Positions 12,101-24,705 of a stretch of 64,000 nt of DNA are shown here, in pieces. The stretch is taken from contig NC_133287.1 of the NCBI RefSeq assembly GCF_005239225.2, positions 2,957,493 through 3,021,492 on the forward strand. The letters run 5' to 3'. Each line of letters begins with the position of its first letter. The stretch's first letter is position 1. The notes under the pieces are model-generated. The model worked only from the letters and a program-made list of their open reading frames with translations, was not told the origin of the DNA and did no database searches. Source of the DNA: Populus alba. Its lineage: Eukaryota; Streptophyta; Magnoliopsida; Malpighiales; Salicaceae. Made by a program: the position numbers and the translations under genes.

Positions 12101-14365
12101 TCACAGCTAATGTTCTCGAATCTCTATAATTAAAGATAATCTTGGAACAATTAACATCTTAATAATTAATAATTTTAATTATAAATAAAGGGGATATTAT
12201 CTTACAGTTAAGAAACTATTTAAAACCAGCTTCTTCTGCTAAGAAGCAGCTGGCAGGTCAATCTCCCACCCAGTTTAGCTCGAGACACGTGGCCCTCCTG
12301 TTTTTGTAATTTAAAATTAAATTAACCTTAATCTCTTGCAAACCTTGGGAATAGAAAAGAATATTGTCTATCTTGTGAAATGAGTTTCCGTCGTTGACCT
12401 TTTAAAATTTAATAATGTGGTAGCTAAGTGTTTTTAAAAAAATATTTTTTAATTAACATAATATTTTTTATATTTTTATTTAAATTTTCCATGCCAACAC
12501 ATCAAAATAATATAATCACTTAAATTAAAAAAATAAAATTTATTAATTTTTCTGGGTTTGCGTGAGTACTCCATGCTGGTCTGTAACCTCTCGAAAAAAT
12601 TGAAATCTGTTATTGAATATAAAACCAGTCACCTGAAGTTATTATACCTGTAAGAAAGGAATAATTGAAGAGATAAGGTTAACACTGTCAATCATGCAAA
12701 CCACTGGAATGCTATATAAAAAAACCAACGTTAATTCTTTGCAAGAAATTATCTCGAAATTACCCTGTAAAATAATTATAACCATGGGATATTTTTTTAA
12801 TAAGTCTCTCAATATGTATTTTTGTGTACTGTATAGCTTAGGAGAATTTCAAAAGGCTTTTTTTATATATTATTTAAAGTTTTATATGATGTATAAATAA
12901 TATTAACTTAATTTTTTGGATTATATTGATGTTTTAGCCCATTTCTTAATTAAAATAGAGTTACACGCGCGCGCATATATTTTGTATTGTTATATATATA
13001 TTTATGGAGCAAAAGTCTTTTTAATTTTGATATTTAAAAGTTTCTTAAAATATGAAAATATATTTAATATTTACTAATAAAATCATCTTAATATACATAT
13101 ATACACGTGTGTGTGTGTGTGATGATTTTTATTAAATTAAGTATTTCAGCATAAAATCCATGCTTTTTATATATAGTCATGGATTTTTAAATATTAAAAT
13201 TTAAGTTTAATATTCTCATTTTACTGTCATGTTCACATTGAACATAATAAACTCATAATTATTATTTTTTAACTCGATAAATAAATAAAATATCAAGGCA
13301 TCAAAATATTTTCAACATCACCAGAATTAAGACACAAATAATTTGGATCCAATCATAAAATGGACGTGTCGCATTTATTATTAAATTAATTTTATGCATA
13401 TTCTTTTACCAACCATCTTCCTTCCTACCCTTCGCAAAAAGGAGCCCGTGGGCCATGTAACCAGTAGAGGTGAGGCTTCCACGTCATATTTTGAGTAGAT
13501 TATTAGGGCACAGTTCTTCTAATAAATGCAACAGTGGCATATCAACTGTGTTCTCATGTGAGGGGAGTTTTGTGGGCCATAATGCCCATTTCCCTGACTA
13601 GTGGGCCCCCCATTTAAGGTGGGTATGGTGATGGTGATGCAAGAATATTACAAAAGTAGTAGTGAATAGCCATGGCTAGGCTGTAGAAAACACAAGCTCC
13701 AAACCTGTACTTGGCCTTGATCTTCAATTTAAAATGGGCAAGTGCTGAAATAATTATGTTGTTGATCATGCTACTTGCCAATCTAATTGGTGTTTATGAG
13801 CATGAAAAGATACATTATTATTAAACCCGAGTTAAAATAAGTTTGCGTGTCGTATTATTAAATGATCTTAAACCTACTTGATGTAAGATTTGACTTAAAA
13901 AAAATAAAATAATATTATTTAGTAGATATTTTAATTTAATAAAAAGATCAATAGATATTGGGTCTTAACTACATAATGGATTAACCTGAGGTTTTTATTG
14001 GGTTTTAAATAAATATTAATTTAATTTAAAATTTTTATTTGATTATATCAAGTGAACTACTTTTATTTATTACAAAACTCATTCAAGATCAACTTATTAA
14101 ATTATACTAAGTTTAATGATAAACACAAGGAATACATCCATCTTCATTAGCCACCACCCCTTGATTTCCCGGGTGCATGTGCATCGCACCATTGGTACTA
14201 AATCTCTTTTAAAATAAAGTAATTAGCATGTAATTTAGGTTTAATAATAGTGTCATTAACTTAATTGCCTTTATTAGATGACTTTGTGTACCCATGAAAA
14301 TTCTACTAATATTCTCTCATAAAGAGAATCGTAACTCATGGCCACTTTAAGGGGTTTGCATAAAA

Positions 14366-14368
<3 letters not shown>

Positions 14369-14422
<54 letters not shown>
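14369..14422. repeat. (TA)n microsatellite
   Basis: About 54 bp of perfect TA repeat. Confidence 0.98.
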
Positions 14423-14426
<4 letters not shown>

Positions 14427-14977
14427 TACATGAAATTAGGTTGGGCTGACGTGCACAGAATACATTCCAAGGAAAAATAGCTGTCAATTAGGTGCTCATT
14501 TATTGGACATGAGGTGAGGACCTTGGTATGCGATAAGTACACGAGATTACTCTTTTCTTTTTCTATTTTTTTTATGTCCATTATTGCTGGATTGAAAGAG
14601 TGTCCCATCCTCTATAGTTGGATAATTGAGCCGGTAATTATTTTTATTATTTGAAACAAGTTGGAAAAAAATGTTTCAATCATATAAATCTGATATCTAG
14701 ATTATTGGTTGACCATGTCAACCCCAAACTAACGATATTTCAATAATGTTTTTTTTTAAATAAAATAATGTAATTTTAAATTAAAATTAAAATTCATACA
14801 ATTATAATTAGATCAATCGAATAACAAATTAACTTATTAAATCACTCAAATTTTATCAGATGCAATAATTAAAAGAAAAAACTCAATCATGTTCTAGATT
14901 TATTAATCATCAATCAACATACAATAGTTTAATTATCAAGGTTTCTTATCACTATAAGAAGAATTAAAATCTTTTTT

Positions 14978-15149
14978 ATTATTAATATGGATTTTTTTAC
15001 TAGCTTGAACGCACATCGATTAATCCTATAGGTCCTAAAATTAACGACCTTTTAAGTCTACAGTAACCCGAAGATTTATAAGACTCAAACTGTTAATCGC
15101 TAAAGATCAAATTTAGAGCCTGACCAGTTGAATTACAACTCTTGTAATT
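14978..15149 (-). mobile_element. tRNA-derived SINE with 15-bp target-site duplication
   Basis: On the minus strand the element starts next to 15149. It has a pol III A-box-like segment (TTCAACTGGTCAGGC, about 15118-15132) and, about 35 bp on, a B-box-like segment (AGTTTGAGTCTT, about 15078-15090), and then a body and A-rich tail toward 14978. It is flanked by a perfect 15-bp direct repeat, ATTAAAATCTTTTTT, at 14963-14977 and 15150-15164. The repeat plus the internal promoter is the hallmark of a SINE inserted by LINE machinery. Confidence 0.8.
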
Positions 15150-15989
15150 ATTAAAATCTTTTTTTGAAAAAAAATGAAAGGATACATGCTAATTCACCAA
15201 ACCATAAGAGATCAAAGTAGATAAAGTAAAAGAGAATAAAAGAAGGTATTCCATTGATTTAATCAAATAATTCAACAATGAACATCGGCTCAAAGCAAGC
15301 CATCTCCCTCTCTTATCCTTTCATGCTCGAGGACGGCAGCTGAGATGAAAGGCTAGCCCTGTCTACACGAGTCTTCTCCTCTCTCTCTCGAGCCAGGAGA
15401 GCCTATGGAGCCTTGAAGATAAAAAAAAACAGCTAATCCGACCTCTTCTGGTCAAGAACAAAGGCCTCTACTCAGCTTCTAGCAATAGAATAGACTCCCT
15501 ACCCTTCTTGTCTCCCTGAGATTAAGAACCCCATGTTCTACCGACCATCCCTTCCTTTCAATGTCTACATCATCGTCCGATCTATGTATCTTGTCTACCA
15601 CAGCCATACAAGAGAACCTGGTGGGGGTTTTACACGTGGCTGTCTTGCTGCTGTCTAAAGTGGGGCCAATTTGTTAGATAATCTTTGTCCTCTAGACCTC
15701 AGAATAATACTTTGGTTTTTTTAAGATATCAAAGTTAGAAAATAAAAATAAAATTTAATTTAAAAACACATTTTAGAGTTTCCTTGACAAGTTTTCCATT
15801 ATTTAATTCTAAATGAAGAAAACGCAAACAATATTCATTTTTACTTTATTTTATAAACAATTAGTTCTTAGCAGCGAAAAATATTACACCACGTTTTTAT
15901 ATTATTATAATGTAGTTAGTATGATATATTTATATTTTATTATAAATATAATATAATTTCTCTTGAGTTAACATTGTAACCTTTCGGGA

Positions 15990-16680
15990 TAATTATTAAC
16001 TTTGAGTGGATTAAAATCAACACTCTATAATTAAATTAAAGAATATAAAATATTAAGAAGAGGAATATTATAATTTTTTTTTATGAAAAACAATTATAAT
16101 CTTGATGTACATTTAATTCTTTTTTTTATAAAGAATTTTGTTGCTTTGTATTCTTTAGGCATCATAGTAAGACTTTTTTTTTTTTTTTTAAAGTTAAAGT
16201 TATAAGAAAAACTGAATTTTCTATTCAAATATAATATATTTTTTTTTATTTCAAAAGCTAGAAAGCTAAATTTACACGTTTTAACAATATATTTTAAAGG
16301 TTCCTTCTAGTTTTTTTTTTTAACAAGATTTTCGCTGTATTTTATATAAAAAAAACATAAAATATATATATTCCCCTCTCTTTTGTATACAACCACTTTT
16401 TAATAATATAATATATCAAAACAATTTCTTTTTTATATTTTCACATAAGGACTTATTGTTAATTTATAATTTCCGCATTAGTATAATAAATTTAAAACTT
16501 ATTGTGGATTTAACATAAAAGACTTTTTTTAGTTAACAACATATATTTCTATGATAACTTCTAATTGAAGTGAGTTAAAAATAACATTTTATAATCAAAT
16601 TATCATGAATATAAAATATTAAGATGAATATTATAAATTATATTTTTGATTTTTATGAAAAACAATTATAACTTAGATGA
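15990..16680 (+). repeat. Diverged direct repeat pair (about 15990-16110 and 16566-16680)
   Basis: Both copies share the order GAGT(G)..TTAAAA.. AACA(C/T)T..TATAAT.AA, then GAATATAAAATATTAAGA and TTATGAAAAACAATTATAA. They lie about 570 bp apart with AT-rich DNA between. Origin is unclear: an old duplication or two ends of a decayed element. Confidence 0.5.
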
Positions 16681-17005
16681 GTTTTTTAATTAAAAAATAT
16701 ATCATTTTCATTCTAAGAAATCGAACACATTTTCTAACCCTTCATTAAAAAAAATAAACAGAAAAAATAATTTTCTTAACAATGAACATCCCCGAGTTTT
16801 TAATTTCCCATGCCCACTAACGATAACGATAAGGTAACGAATCAGAAGACTTTGATGGCGTAAGCCACAGTTCTGCCCAATTGCTTCAACTTATTTGCTC
16901 TGATTGTTTGTATAAGAAACAAGATGGTCATGCAATTATGTGGGGGACATGTTCTTGGCTTCTTGTTCACAAAGTTGCTCCATCACTCCTTCATTTTTCT
17001 CGGGG

Positions 17006-17007
<2 letters not shown>

Positions 17008-17061
<54 letters not shown>
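17008..17061. repeat. (AT)n microsatellite
   Basis: About 54 bp of perfect AT repeat. Confidence 0.98.
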
Positions 17062-17065
<4 letters not shown>

Positions 17066-19110
17066 TAACGAAAACATGAATGTTACATGTATGTGCATTA
17101 TAGCACAACATTGATGTATGTATAGATTATATTTGATAAAAAAACAGATTAATGCATTGTTTGGTTTGAATTTTTAATACCGTTTGACAGTATTAATACT
17201 TTATTTATTAATGAAATCATAACCTCCTCATTTTTTGTTTTTTTATTTCTCTTTATTTAATTTGAATTGTTTAAGAAACCCATCATCCTATTTTAAGGGG
17301 TCTCCTTAAACAACTATTAAAATAATATTTTTTAGAATTTATATTAGATATTAGTAGTAAAAAAATAAATATGACAAAAATAACAAAATAATAATTTAAC
17401 TGCTATGGTTAGAAAATGTGTTTGATATTTTGATGCATGGTATTTTTAAAATTTTTTTTTAAAATATATCAAAATTATTTTATTTTTAACATCATATATC
17501 AAAACTATATATTTTTTTTAAATTCATTAATTTACTGTTTTTTAAAATAAAATATATTTTTAAAATTTATTTAAAAACAAAAAATACAGCACTCTTGAAC
17601 CATCACCGAATTGTCATCTCTGTATTGAGCAAAAGCTCCTGACAAAATAGTTTTTTTCACCACCTTCCTCCCTGAACTGTCACGAAAAAAAACTTGATCC
17701 TAAATAACTATTACATAGAGTAGGGCATTTATTAAGGCTTCCACTAGTTTCTTTTGAAACAGGAATTTGAGTACACTGCCTGGATAAGAACTGAAACCTA
17801 AAACGATCTGCTCGAGGCTGAGGATCTCCACTCAACGAGAGATGACGAGTGACAGTTCATGTCCGAATTGCCAATTTCTTGGACAAGAGAGGAAAAAAAA
17901 GCATTCGTTCAAAGCTGTGGTTCAGAGGCTTCAATGCCGACTTATCAGTGGTTACATAGTATAGTCATTGTCAAATTCAAACTCGCTGCCAAAACACTCT
18001 CGAACTGTCCAGGTTCGAATTTATTGGTGACCATGCTATGAATCCACCTGTTTCTCTCAAATCTATTCTTGCTTGCTGAGAAAAATAAAAATAAAATTAT
18101 CTATGCAGAAGAAAAAAAGGAGATTATTTTTTCTTTAATTTTTCAAAATTTAGGGTTTTCTAGATTGAGCATGAGAGAAACCCAATCATTTGACAAGATA
18201 TGATTATGGACGATGAGCCCAAACCCATGATCCCAAGGCCGCTGTATCACCTGTTGGAGCCCACTAGAATTCTGCTTTGATCTGTGGTGGCCACCAAGAT
18301 TTTAATATTTTATTAATGGAAAATGGTGTTTTAATTTACGCCCACGACATTAAAAAAAACAAATCACCAAATCAACGCGCAAATTGAGAGGATAAAATAT
18401 GCAAGAATCTTAAGAGCAATTTAGACTTGTGCTTATTTGATGATTTTCAGAGGAATTTAATGGGTGAAGATATAATTAACTCTTATTAATTTCTAAACAT
18501 TATTCGGATGATTTTTTTTTTCAAAAAAATTAGAGTCGGCCTCCGATCCTTAACCCAGACCTTCCTCGGATTCTTTCCCGAGTAACAGGAAGCACGAAAA
18601 TTTAACTGAAAAGGTCAATTCGATTCCCAGCCTCAACTTTCCGTCACCCAATCCTCACTACAAGGCTGGATAGAGATTGGAAAAACTTGGGTCAGAATAC
18701 CTGATAAATGAATTTACGAGCTTGGAAAAACAAATGGCAAGTAGTAACTATGACAAAACAACAACTATACTAGAAGAAAGAATTTGAACAAGTCATAAAA
18801 ATTGGTATAGCACAAAAAACAAAAAAAGACGAAGAAAACATCTCAATTTCTAAGTAATTTTGGCCACAAAACGTGGCACTTGCTAATGCCAAAACTGTGG
18901 TACCACCAAGGGTAATGTCGAGATCTTCAGACGCAAATTATACTCTCTAGATTTGATAACTTGTAAGCGGTATGGGCTTTGTTTATTCAACAGTTTGGTT
19001 AATGAAAGATGATCTGAAAGCAAAAATATTTATGACTGCCGAAGTGGTGCTAACAAAGTATGCAATATAATTCTGCCAAATGGGGAACCTTGCAACCTGC
19101 TGATAGCTGC

Positions 19111-22100
19111 TCAAATGCGACTGGAATCTCTTCCAAAGACGAAACGCCGTGTCCAGTCTGTGATCACCAACGCCCTGGTGCGCCAACTGACTAGCTTGCT
19201 GATCGAGACAAAGACCAAAACCATGTAAGTACACTCGTGTATATACTCAATTTGATATCTCTATGTGATACTGGAGCCAAGGAGAGAGACGATACCTTGC
19301 ATAGACAGAATACCAAAGCCACTGAGAGCTGTGGCCAATTGAAACCCAATCACCAGGAAGCTGTGCTGCTGTTTGTTCTCCTCCCAATGGAGCAAATTGC
19401 CCCAAGTGCTTGTATCTGAAACATTATACGCCATAAAGCAAATGATTGAGATCCTAGCTGCTTCGCAAGTCTCAAAGTAGACATTCATATACTAATCTGG
19501 CATTCAAGAAGTGGTCTGTAACTTGAATTCATAGATGGCCAAGCTAAACAGCTAGCTCTGCAATAGACATGCTGGGAGGAAACTATGTGTTTTGCTTGGG
19601 AACAGATGCATCATGCATGGAGGAATGCTAAGCACCAGTACAGAGATAGTGGAGAAATCGCTGCTATGATATAATCTTTGCTATATCAAATTTATACAAG
19701 ATTAAGATGTACCTAAAGGGACGGAATCGATGGCGACCTTCTTCCCTGAACCTGATAGGACCTTCAGGATTTTTTTCAGCCTCTTCCATTCGGTTGAAGC
19801 AATTAGCAAGATAAGTGCCTTGCTGAGCTGCAACCTGAAGCCAGGCACATGAGAATAGATAATAAGTAGATATTTCTTAGAGAATCATAATTCATAGACT
19901 GGAGAATCACAGAATCAACGCGAGACCTGAGCTGTGGCTGGAAGATTCTTCATCTGGGAATCAACTTCAGAAAGGGCTTTCTTAAACTCTTCAATATTCA
20001 GTTCAATTGCTTCTTTTGCAACATCTCCTTTAGCCATCTTCAAGAGATCAGCAATGTCACGCATTTTCTTGTTCTTCAAATATAGCTCCACTTGAGGATA
20101 TCTTTCACAAATGTCATCAATGACTTCTTGAAATTCTTTAACTGTTAGGGTTCCAGAATTGTCCTTGTCTGCCTTCTTAAATATTGCTGCAATATCCTCC
20201 TACAAGCATGGCAGTATAAGAAAGAGAACATAAATCAAGAGATTAGGTGATTAAATTCTAGACGTAAAATTGACATCAAATATCATTTTGGTGTGAAAAA
20301 TTTCTATCAATCAGCGGTCTTCGTATTTCTGGTGCGTGTCATACATCATCTTGGATTATTAACAGTAGCCATGACAACAGATATAGAGCAGGAAATTAGT
20401 AGTTATTTTTCAGCTATGCCTTCGTGAGTTTACGGATATGATTTCAATGTGCAATGTGTTTCAAATGACAACAAGTTCAAGCATATAATCCTTAAAAGAA
20501 AACATTTAGTTTTTTACTGTAAGAATGAGCAGTTCTGTATGTGTGCCATTAGAAAAGTTAGATACTTAATGGATGAGAGAGTCTAACAGAGAGGTAGAAA
20601 CTTCCTTTTTAGTCTCATTAAGCAGGAACAATGTCAAGGAAGAATGGCGAGTGCATTAGATGGATAATAATTGATAGAAGAGCAATAAATGTAACACAGA
20701 CATAACAAAACAGGGGATGCCATGCACACAAATGTAACAGAAAAGTAATGAGAACAGTACCATGACTTTGCGTTGGTTAATTGTAGCACAATCACCAAGT
20801 GCATATATGCTATTGCATCCCTCAACTCGCAGCCATTCATCAGTTGCTAAAGCACGCCTATTAGTCTGTGTTCACAGGAGCAGGTGTGTTTTTCAATTGA
20901 TACATTGAATTAAGAATGTTCACTTTGGATGAAATATAACTAAAGGATCATGGAAAATACATTGAAGACTCTGAAAAAACAATAAATCAGTTTTTATAAG
21001 CCAGTAACATACCTGACCAATTTGCTGCATAAAACTCCTTATGACAGGATGAGTTCCAATTCCAGTGGACCAGACGACCATTCCATATGGCATGGCAGTA
21101 ATTTCACCACCATTACCCCTTGCTTTAGTAGAGATTTCTTTATCAGATACTTTCACAACCATCGACCCTAGCTTCACATCGATGCCATCTCTATGGAACT
21201 TCTTTTCTGCAAAATCTGTGATTCTTTTGTCAAACCTGCATGCAAGACCCCCAAAAGCATGAGTTCATATATTGGAACTCTTCCAAGTATATGTATGTGA
21301 TCAATGTAGTTGCACACAGACTATAATTGATCTGTGTAGTTGTATCAAGTGTAGCATCTCAGGGAGTCCATGGAATTTATACAGATTGACAACCAACATC
21401 AAATTTCAAACTTTATTGCCAACGAAATCTTTCCTCACCAAGTCATGATCTATTATGAGCCAATCCAGACTTCATGAAACAGTAAAAATAAAGCCAAGGG
21501 ACCAAAAACAAAACAAAAGAAAGCTCCACGAGCATATATTTTATACGAGCACACGTTCTATCATATAAATGAGTCCCAGAGGTTTTCACTGCAACTGCTA
21601 TTACCTGAACCCAGTTCTTTTTTTTTTCCCGATTGCAATCTCAAGTCTGGCTTAAATTGCTAATGTAATAATTCTGAACTATATGCAAATCCAAAAGGAT
21701 CAAAGTGAACTGCAGCACATCTTAATTAGATTTAAGAAAACACTAGCATTCATTGTATCTTAAGTTAATAACAGAAACAAGACTAATGAGGCATCAATTA
21801 CCATGGGCAAGAGGTAGTACTTACATGTTCAAAATATGATCTGCTGCTTCAAGAATTGTTATTTGTACGAAATCTTTGGCTGCAGGATATAGTTTGACTA
21901 AATCATCATTGACAAAATCATGAAGCTCAGCAGCAAACTCCACTCCTGTTGGTCCACCACCAACAACTACAAAATGAAGAATTCTCTTCCTCTCTTCATC
22001 ACTTAGAGTCGGCAAACTTGCCCTCTCAAACGAATCAATAACAGAACGACGGATCCGCTGAGCATCTTCAACTTCCTACAGAAGAAATTCATTTCCTTGT

Positions 22101-23796
22101 ACATATTAGCTGTGCATGAGCGAAGTGATTCAATTCTTAATTTCCTATCACCCAAATCCAACACCAGAGCAGCATTACTTTCCCTTAAGAAGTTTTTTGG
22201 TCATCCTGCTATATAAGATGTGTGTATTGAGGAAAATGAATGAAAATTAAAAATGACAAGGAAGTGATTCAATTCCTAATTTCCTGTCACCCAAATCTGA
22301 CACCAGAGCAGCATTACTTTGCCATAAGAATTTTTTTGGTCATTCTGCTATATAAGATGTGTGTGCAAGGGGGAATTAATGAAAATTGAAAATGACAAGG
22401 GTAACATATCAGTAAGTTCCAAGGAAGTTACCTTCAGGAAATTGCAATGCTCTACTACACCGGGTGTGTTGAATGTGTTCGGACGGGCTCCCATGGCTAT
22501 TACGAGATAGTCGTAATCCACAGCAAATTCTTCTTTCCCATTCATACTGGAGTCCGGATTAGGTCGACAATAAACTTTCTTATTTTCTGCATCAATCTTG
22601 AAACATTCAGCTTCACAGTAACTAACGCTAACACTTTTCTGCAAGAGGAAGCAACAAGAGCTGGTTACTATATTAGCCTCATATCTGAATTCTATTCTAA
22701 AGTTAAGGTCTATGCACAATCACCTACATAAATCCAGTCCACCCTAGGATCCAAACATGGTTAACAGACAGGATTTATGCACATAGACTGCCGAAAGTCA
22801 AGCTCATCAATAATCCTTTTCTCATTACCTTCTTGACAATGCTACGAATTGGTTCGACAATGCTACGAGCCTCCACCGTACCACACGTAACACTTGGTAA
22901 CAAAGGAGTGAATGCAAAGTAGTTCCGAGGTGATATCACCTGAACATCATACGAGGGATTATTCAGTTTCTTCAAGAAACTGGTTCCGGCCCAACCAGTT
23001 CCAATCACCACCACCTTCTTTTTCCTGATCTCCGATACAGGTGGTGCAACAGCATGTGCACCATTTGATGAATTTGCATCTGCATATGCTACATAGCCCC
23101 CACCACTGCAACCGGAAAAAAAAGAGATAGCAATGAGATCTTCTTATCCCAAATAATCATTTTGATCCAAAAGCTTAAATTGGAATAACGAGATTCAAAC
23201 TCATAATTATTTAATCAACCAAACCATGATATCATCTCAAAAAATCATTTCAACACCAAAATTTAATAACTAAGCTATGTTACATGATTTATATTATTCT
23301 GTATATTTGATCCAAATTGCTTAATACCACACCAAGCAATTTTAAGATATTAATATTTATACTGTTTAATTACAAGTTACAACAGAACGGAACAGAGTGG
23401 AGTGGATCTCTGTAATAGCAACAACAGGCTTCAAAAATTTATAAAATCTAATTCTAGAAACATCCTTGGAAACAACAAAAAACACATTTAACCGCAACAA
23501 AAAGGTGATCAAATGCTAATCACAAAATTACAAAACCACTAATCACCTACTTAACACAAACAACCATAAAAGCAGTTTCATTTAGATTATTTCATTAAAA
23601 AAATAAAAAAAATCCGAAAATTGAAAGAAAAGTAACGGTAAAACTTAATTATGAGAAATGAAGCCAAAAAAAAGGAGAAGAAAAAGAAACAGAGGAGGGA
23701 ATATTACCTGACGGTGCAAACGACAATGAGTTTAGCGAGTGAAGGATAGTCATCGAAAGCTCTAGAAGCTCTCTTAAATAAACTCAAGCCATTCAT
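19111..23796 (-). CDS. NDB2: External alternative NADH:ubiquinone oxidoreductase (type II, EF-hand), NDB2-like, 10 exons, complete
   Basis: Rotenone-insensitive NADH dehydrogenase of the outer face of the inner mitochondrial membrane; it passes electrons to ubiquinone without pumping protons. Coding exons: 23708-23796, 22829-23105, 22432-22638, 21825-22075, 21013-21235, 20761-20865, 19927-20199, 19713-19834, 19296-19415, 19111-19198; 584 aa, normal for NDB proteins. A short N-terminus with a hydrophobic segment (about 23-38) precedes the FAD dinucleotide fold (IGTGWAG, residues 64-70). The NAD(P)H fold is GGGPTG (230-235) with Glu267 at the end of its second strand, as in NADH-preferring NDBs. 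An EF-hand loop DKDNSGTLTVKE (395-406) indicates calcium control. The C-terminus ends FGRDSSRI, typical of type II enzymes. The NDB2 rather than NDB3/4 label is inference from Glu267 and the EF-hand. Confidence 0.95.
22122..22399 (-). repeat. Tandem duplication (2 x 139 bp) inside NDB2 intron 3
   Basis: Copies 22122-22260 and 22261-22399 are the same length and similar along their whole length, with scattered substitutions (for example ATCACCCAAATC against GTCACCCAAATC). They sit between exon 4 (ends 22075) and exon 3 (starts 22432), so the coding sequence is untouched. Confidence 0.92.
23165..23345 (-). mobile_element. TRIM-like relic in NDB2 intron 1
   Basis: Read on the minus strand it has AGAATAATATAAATCATGT, then GTTGAAATGATTTTTTGAGA, then TGATATCATGGTTT and GAGTTTGAATCTCGTTA. 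This is the order seen in the better-preserved element at 27218-27516. Ends are not defined. Confidence 0.5.
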
Positions 23797-24092
23797 TTTC
23801 ACTCACTTTAGATTCTCTTCAGAAATTTTCTCAAAAAACAATCAGTCCTTGGGCGCCTCCTTTTGGTTAAACGTGAACAGAAAAAGTTTTTTTTGAAAAA
23901 ATAGAGAGAAAATGAGAATTTAGAGAGAGAGAGAACGAGGGACGTGTAGTGTTTTGATTGTTTGGAAAGGAGGAAATGTAAAGAGCCCGAAAAGGTGGGA
24001 GAAGAGAGGTAGGCGTGGTTGTTGGCGTTGTGTGTGAGCTGTTGTCGAGACTTTTTTTGTGGTTGACTCGATTGGCTTGAAGGAAAAGGCGG

Positions 24093-24187
24093 CACGTGAT
24101 TTGCGGTGGCGTATCTGCCAGGAAAATAAAATGAACAGAAAAAAAATACTTGAAATTTGTTGTTTTTAGCTTGAATAGACACGTGGC
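24093..24187 (-). promoter_or_regulatory. Two ACGT-core (G-box/ABRE-like) motifs upstream of NDB2
   Basis: CACGTG at 24093-24098 and CACGTGGC at 24180-24187 lie about 300 and 385 bp upstream of the NDB2 start codon. Such motifs bind bZIP/bHLH factors and would fit stress or light control; function is inferred only. Confidence 0.4.
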
Positions 24188-24457
24188 AGTTTGGTGGAGC
24201 GGGTAGGTTTTTTTATTTTATTATTATTACGGTAATTTTTTTAATAATATTTTTTAAATATATATTTGTATTGAAAAAATATAATTTTTTTTAATATTTT
24301 TTAATAATTTTAACATATCAAACCATCCTCTTTGAAAAGGAAAACTTATCACTAAATTAAGAAAATTTGAAGTATATAGAAAAACAAAAGGCAAAAATTC
24401 ATTACTAAATAAAACAACATATTTTAGATCTACTTTTAGCGTTTTATTTATTTTGAC

Positions 24458-24697
24458 CATAGTTTAAAATCTGGTTCAGCGAGTCAATCTGGAACCCGGT
24501 TGATCTGGAGTTAAACCGAACAAGATTGAAGAAAAATAGAAAAAAAAAAAACCTAGTATAACCCGGTAGGTTAACCCTGAAAAATCCAGTTCAACCTGTT
24601 GATTTTTTTTATTAAAATAATATCATTTTAATTTAAAAAAAAAATTAACCTGAACAACTTGATGACTCGATCAGAATGAACCGACTTTAAAAACTAG
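24458..24697. mobile_element. Old hAT-like non-autonomous element, CpG-decayed
   Basis: 240 bp, flanked by a perfect 8-bp direct repeat ATTTTGAC (24450-24457 and 24698-24705). Its left end, CATAGTTTAAAATCTGG, aligns base for base with the GC-rich element at 48438, with C>T and G>A changes at former CG sites. The right end, read inward, is CTAGTTTTTAAAGTCGGTT. Confidence 0.8.
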
Positions 24698-24705
24698 ATT
24701 TTGAC

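Larger units (their letters stand above)
4741..19110. other. Gene-free 14.4-kb intergenic region with repeats
   Basis: I find no supportable gene here; the ORFs are short and match nothing I recognise. The region is AT-rich and holds MITE relics of the Tourist-like kind (about 5060-5280; a vaguer one about 17400-17600), a degenerate tandem array (8776-9145), a SINE (14978-15149), a diverged direct repeat (about 15990-16680) and two long AT microsatellites. Stretches 10700-11250, 13430-13800 and 15290-15660 have higher GC and more complex sequence, so they could be transcribed or be old element fragments, but I cannot say which. Confidence 0.6.

Noticed and set aside
14336..14608. ORF containing a Tyr-Ile run
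   Set aside because: The run is simply the translated TA microsatellite.
17859..18041. 60-aa plus-strand ORF
   Set aside because: Short, no family match, no supporting signals.
18520..18680. CCGATCC/TTCCTCGG-containing block as a possible RNA gene
   Set aside because: No tRNA or rRNA fold that I can draw; probably old repeat DNA.
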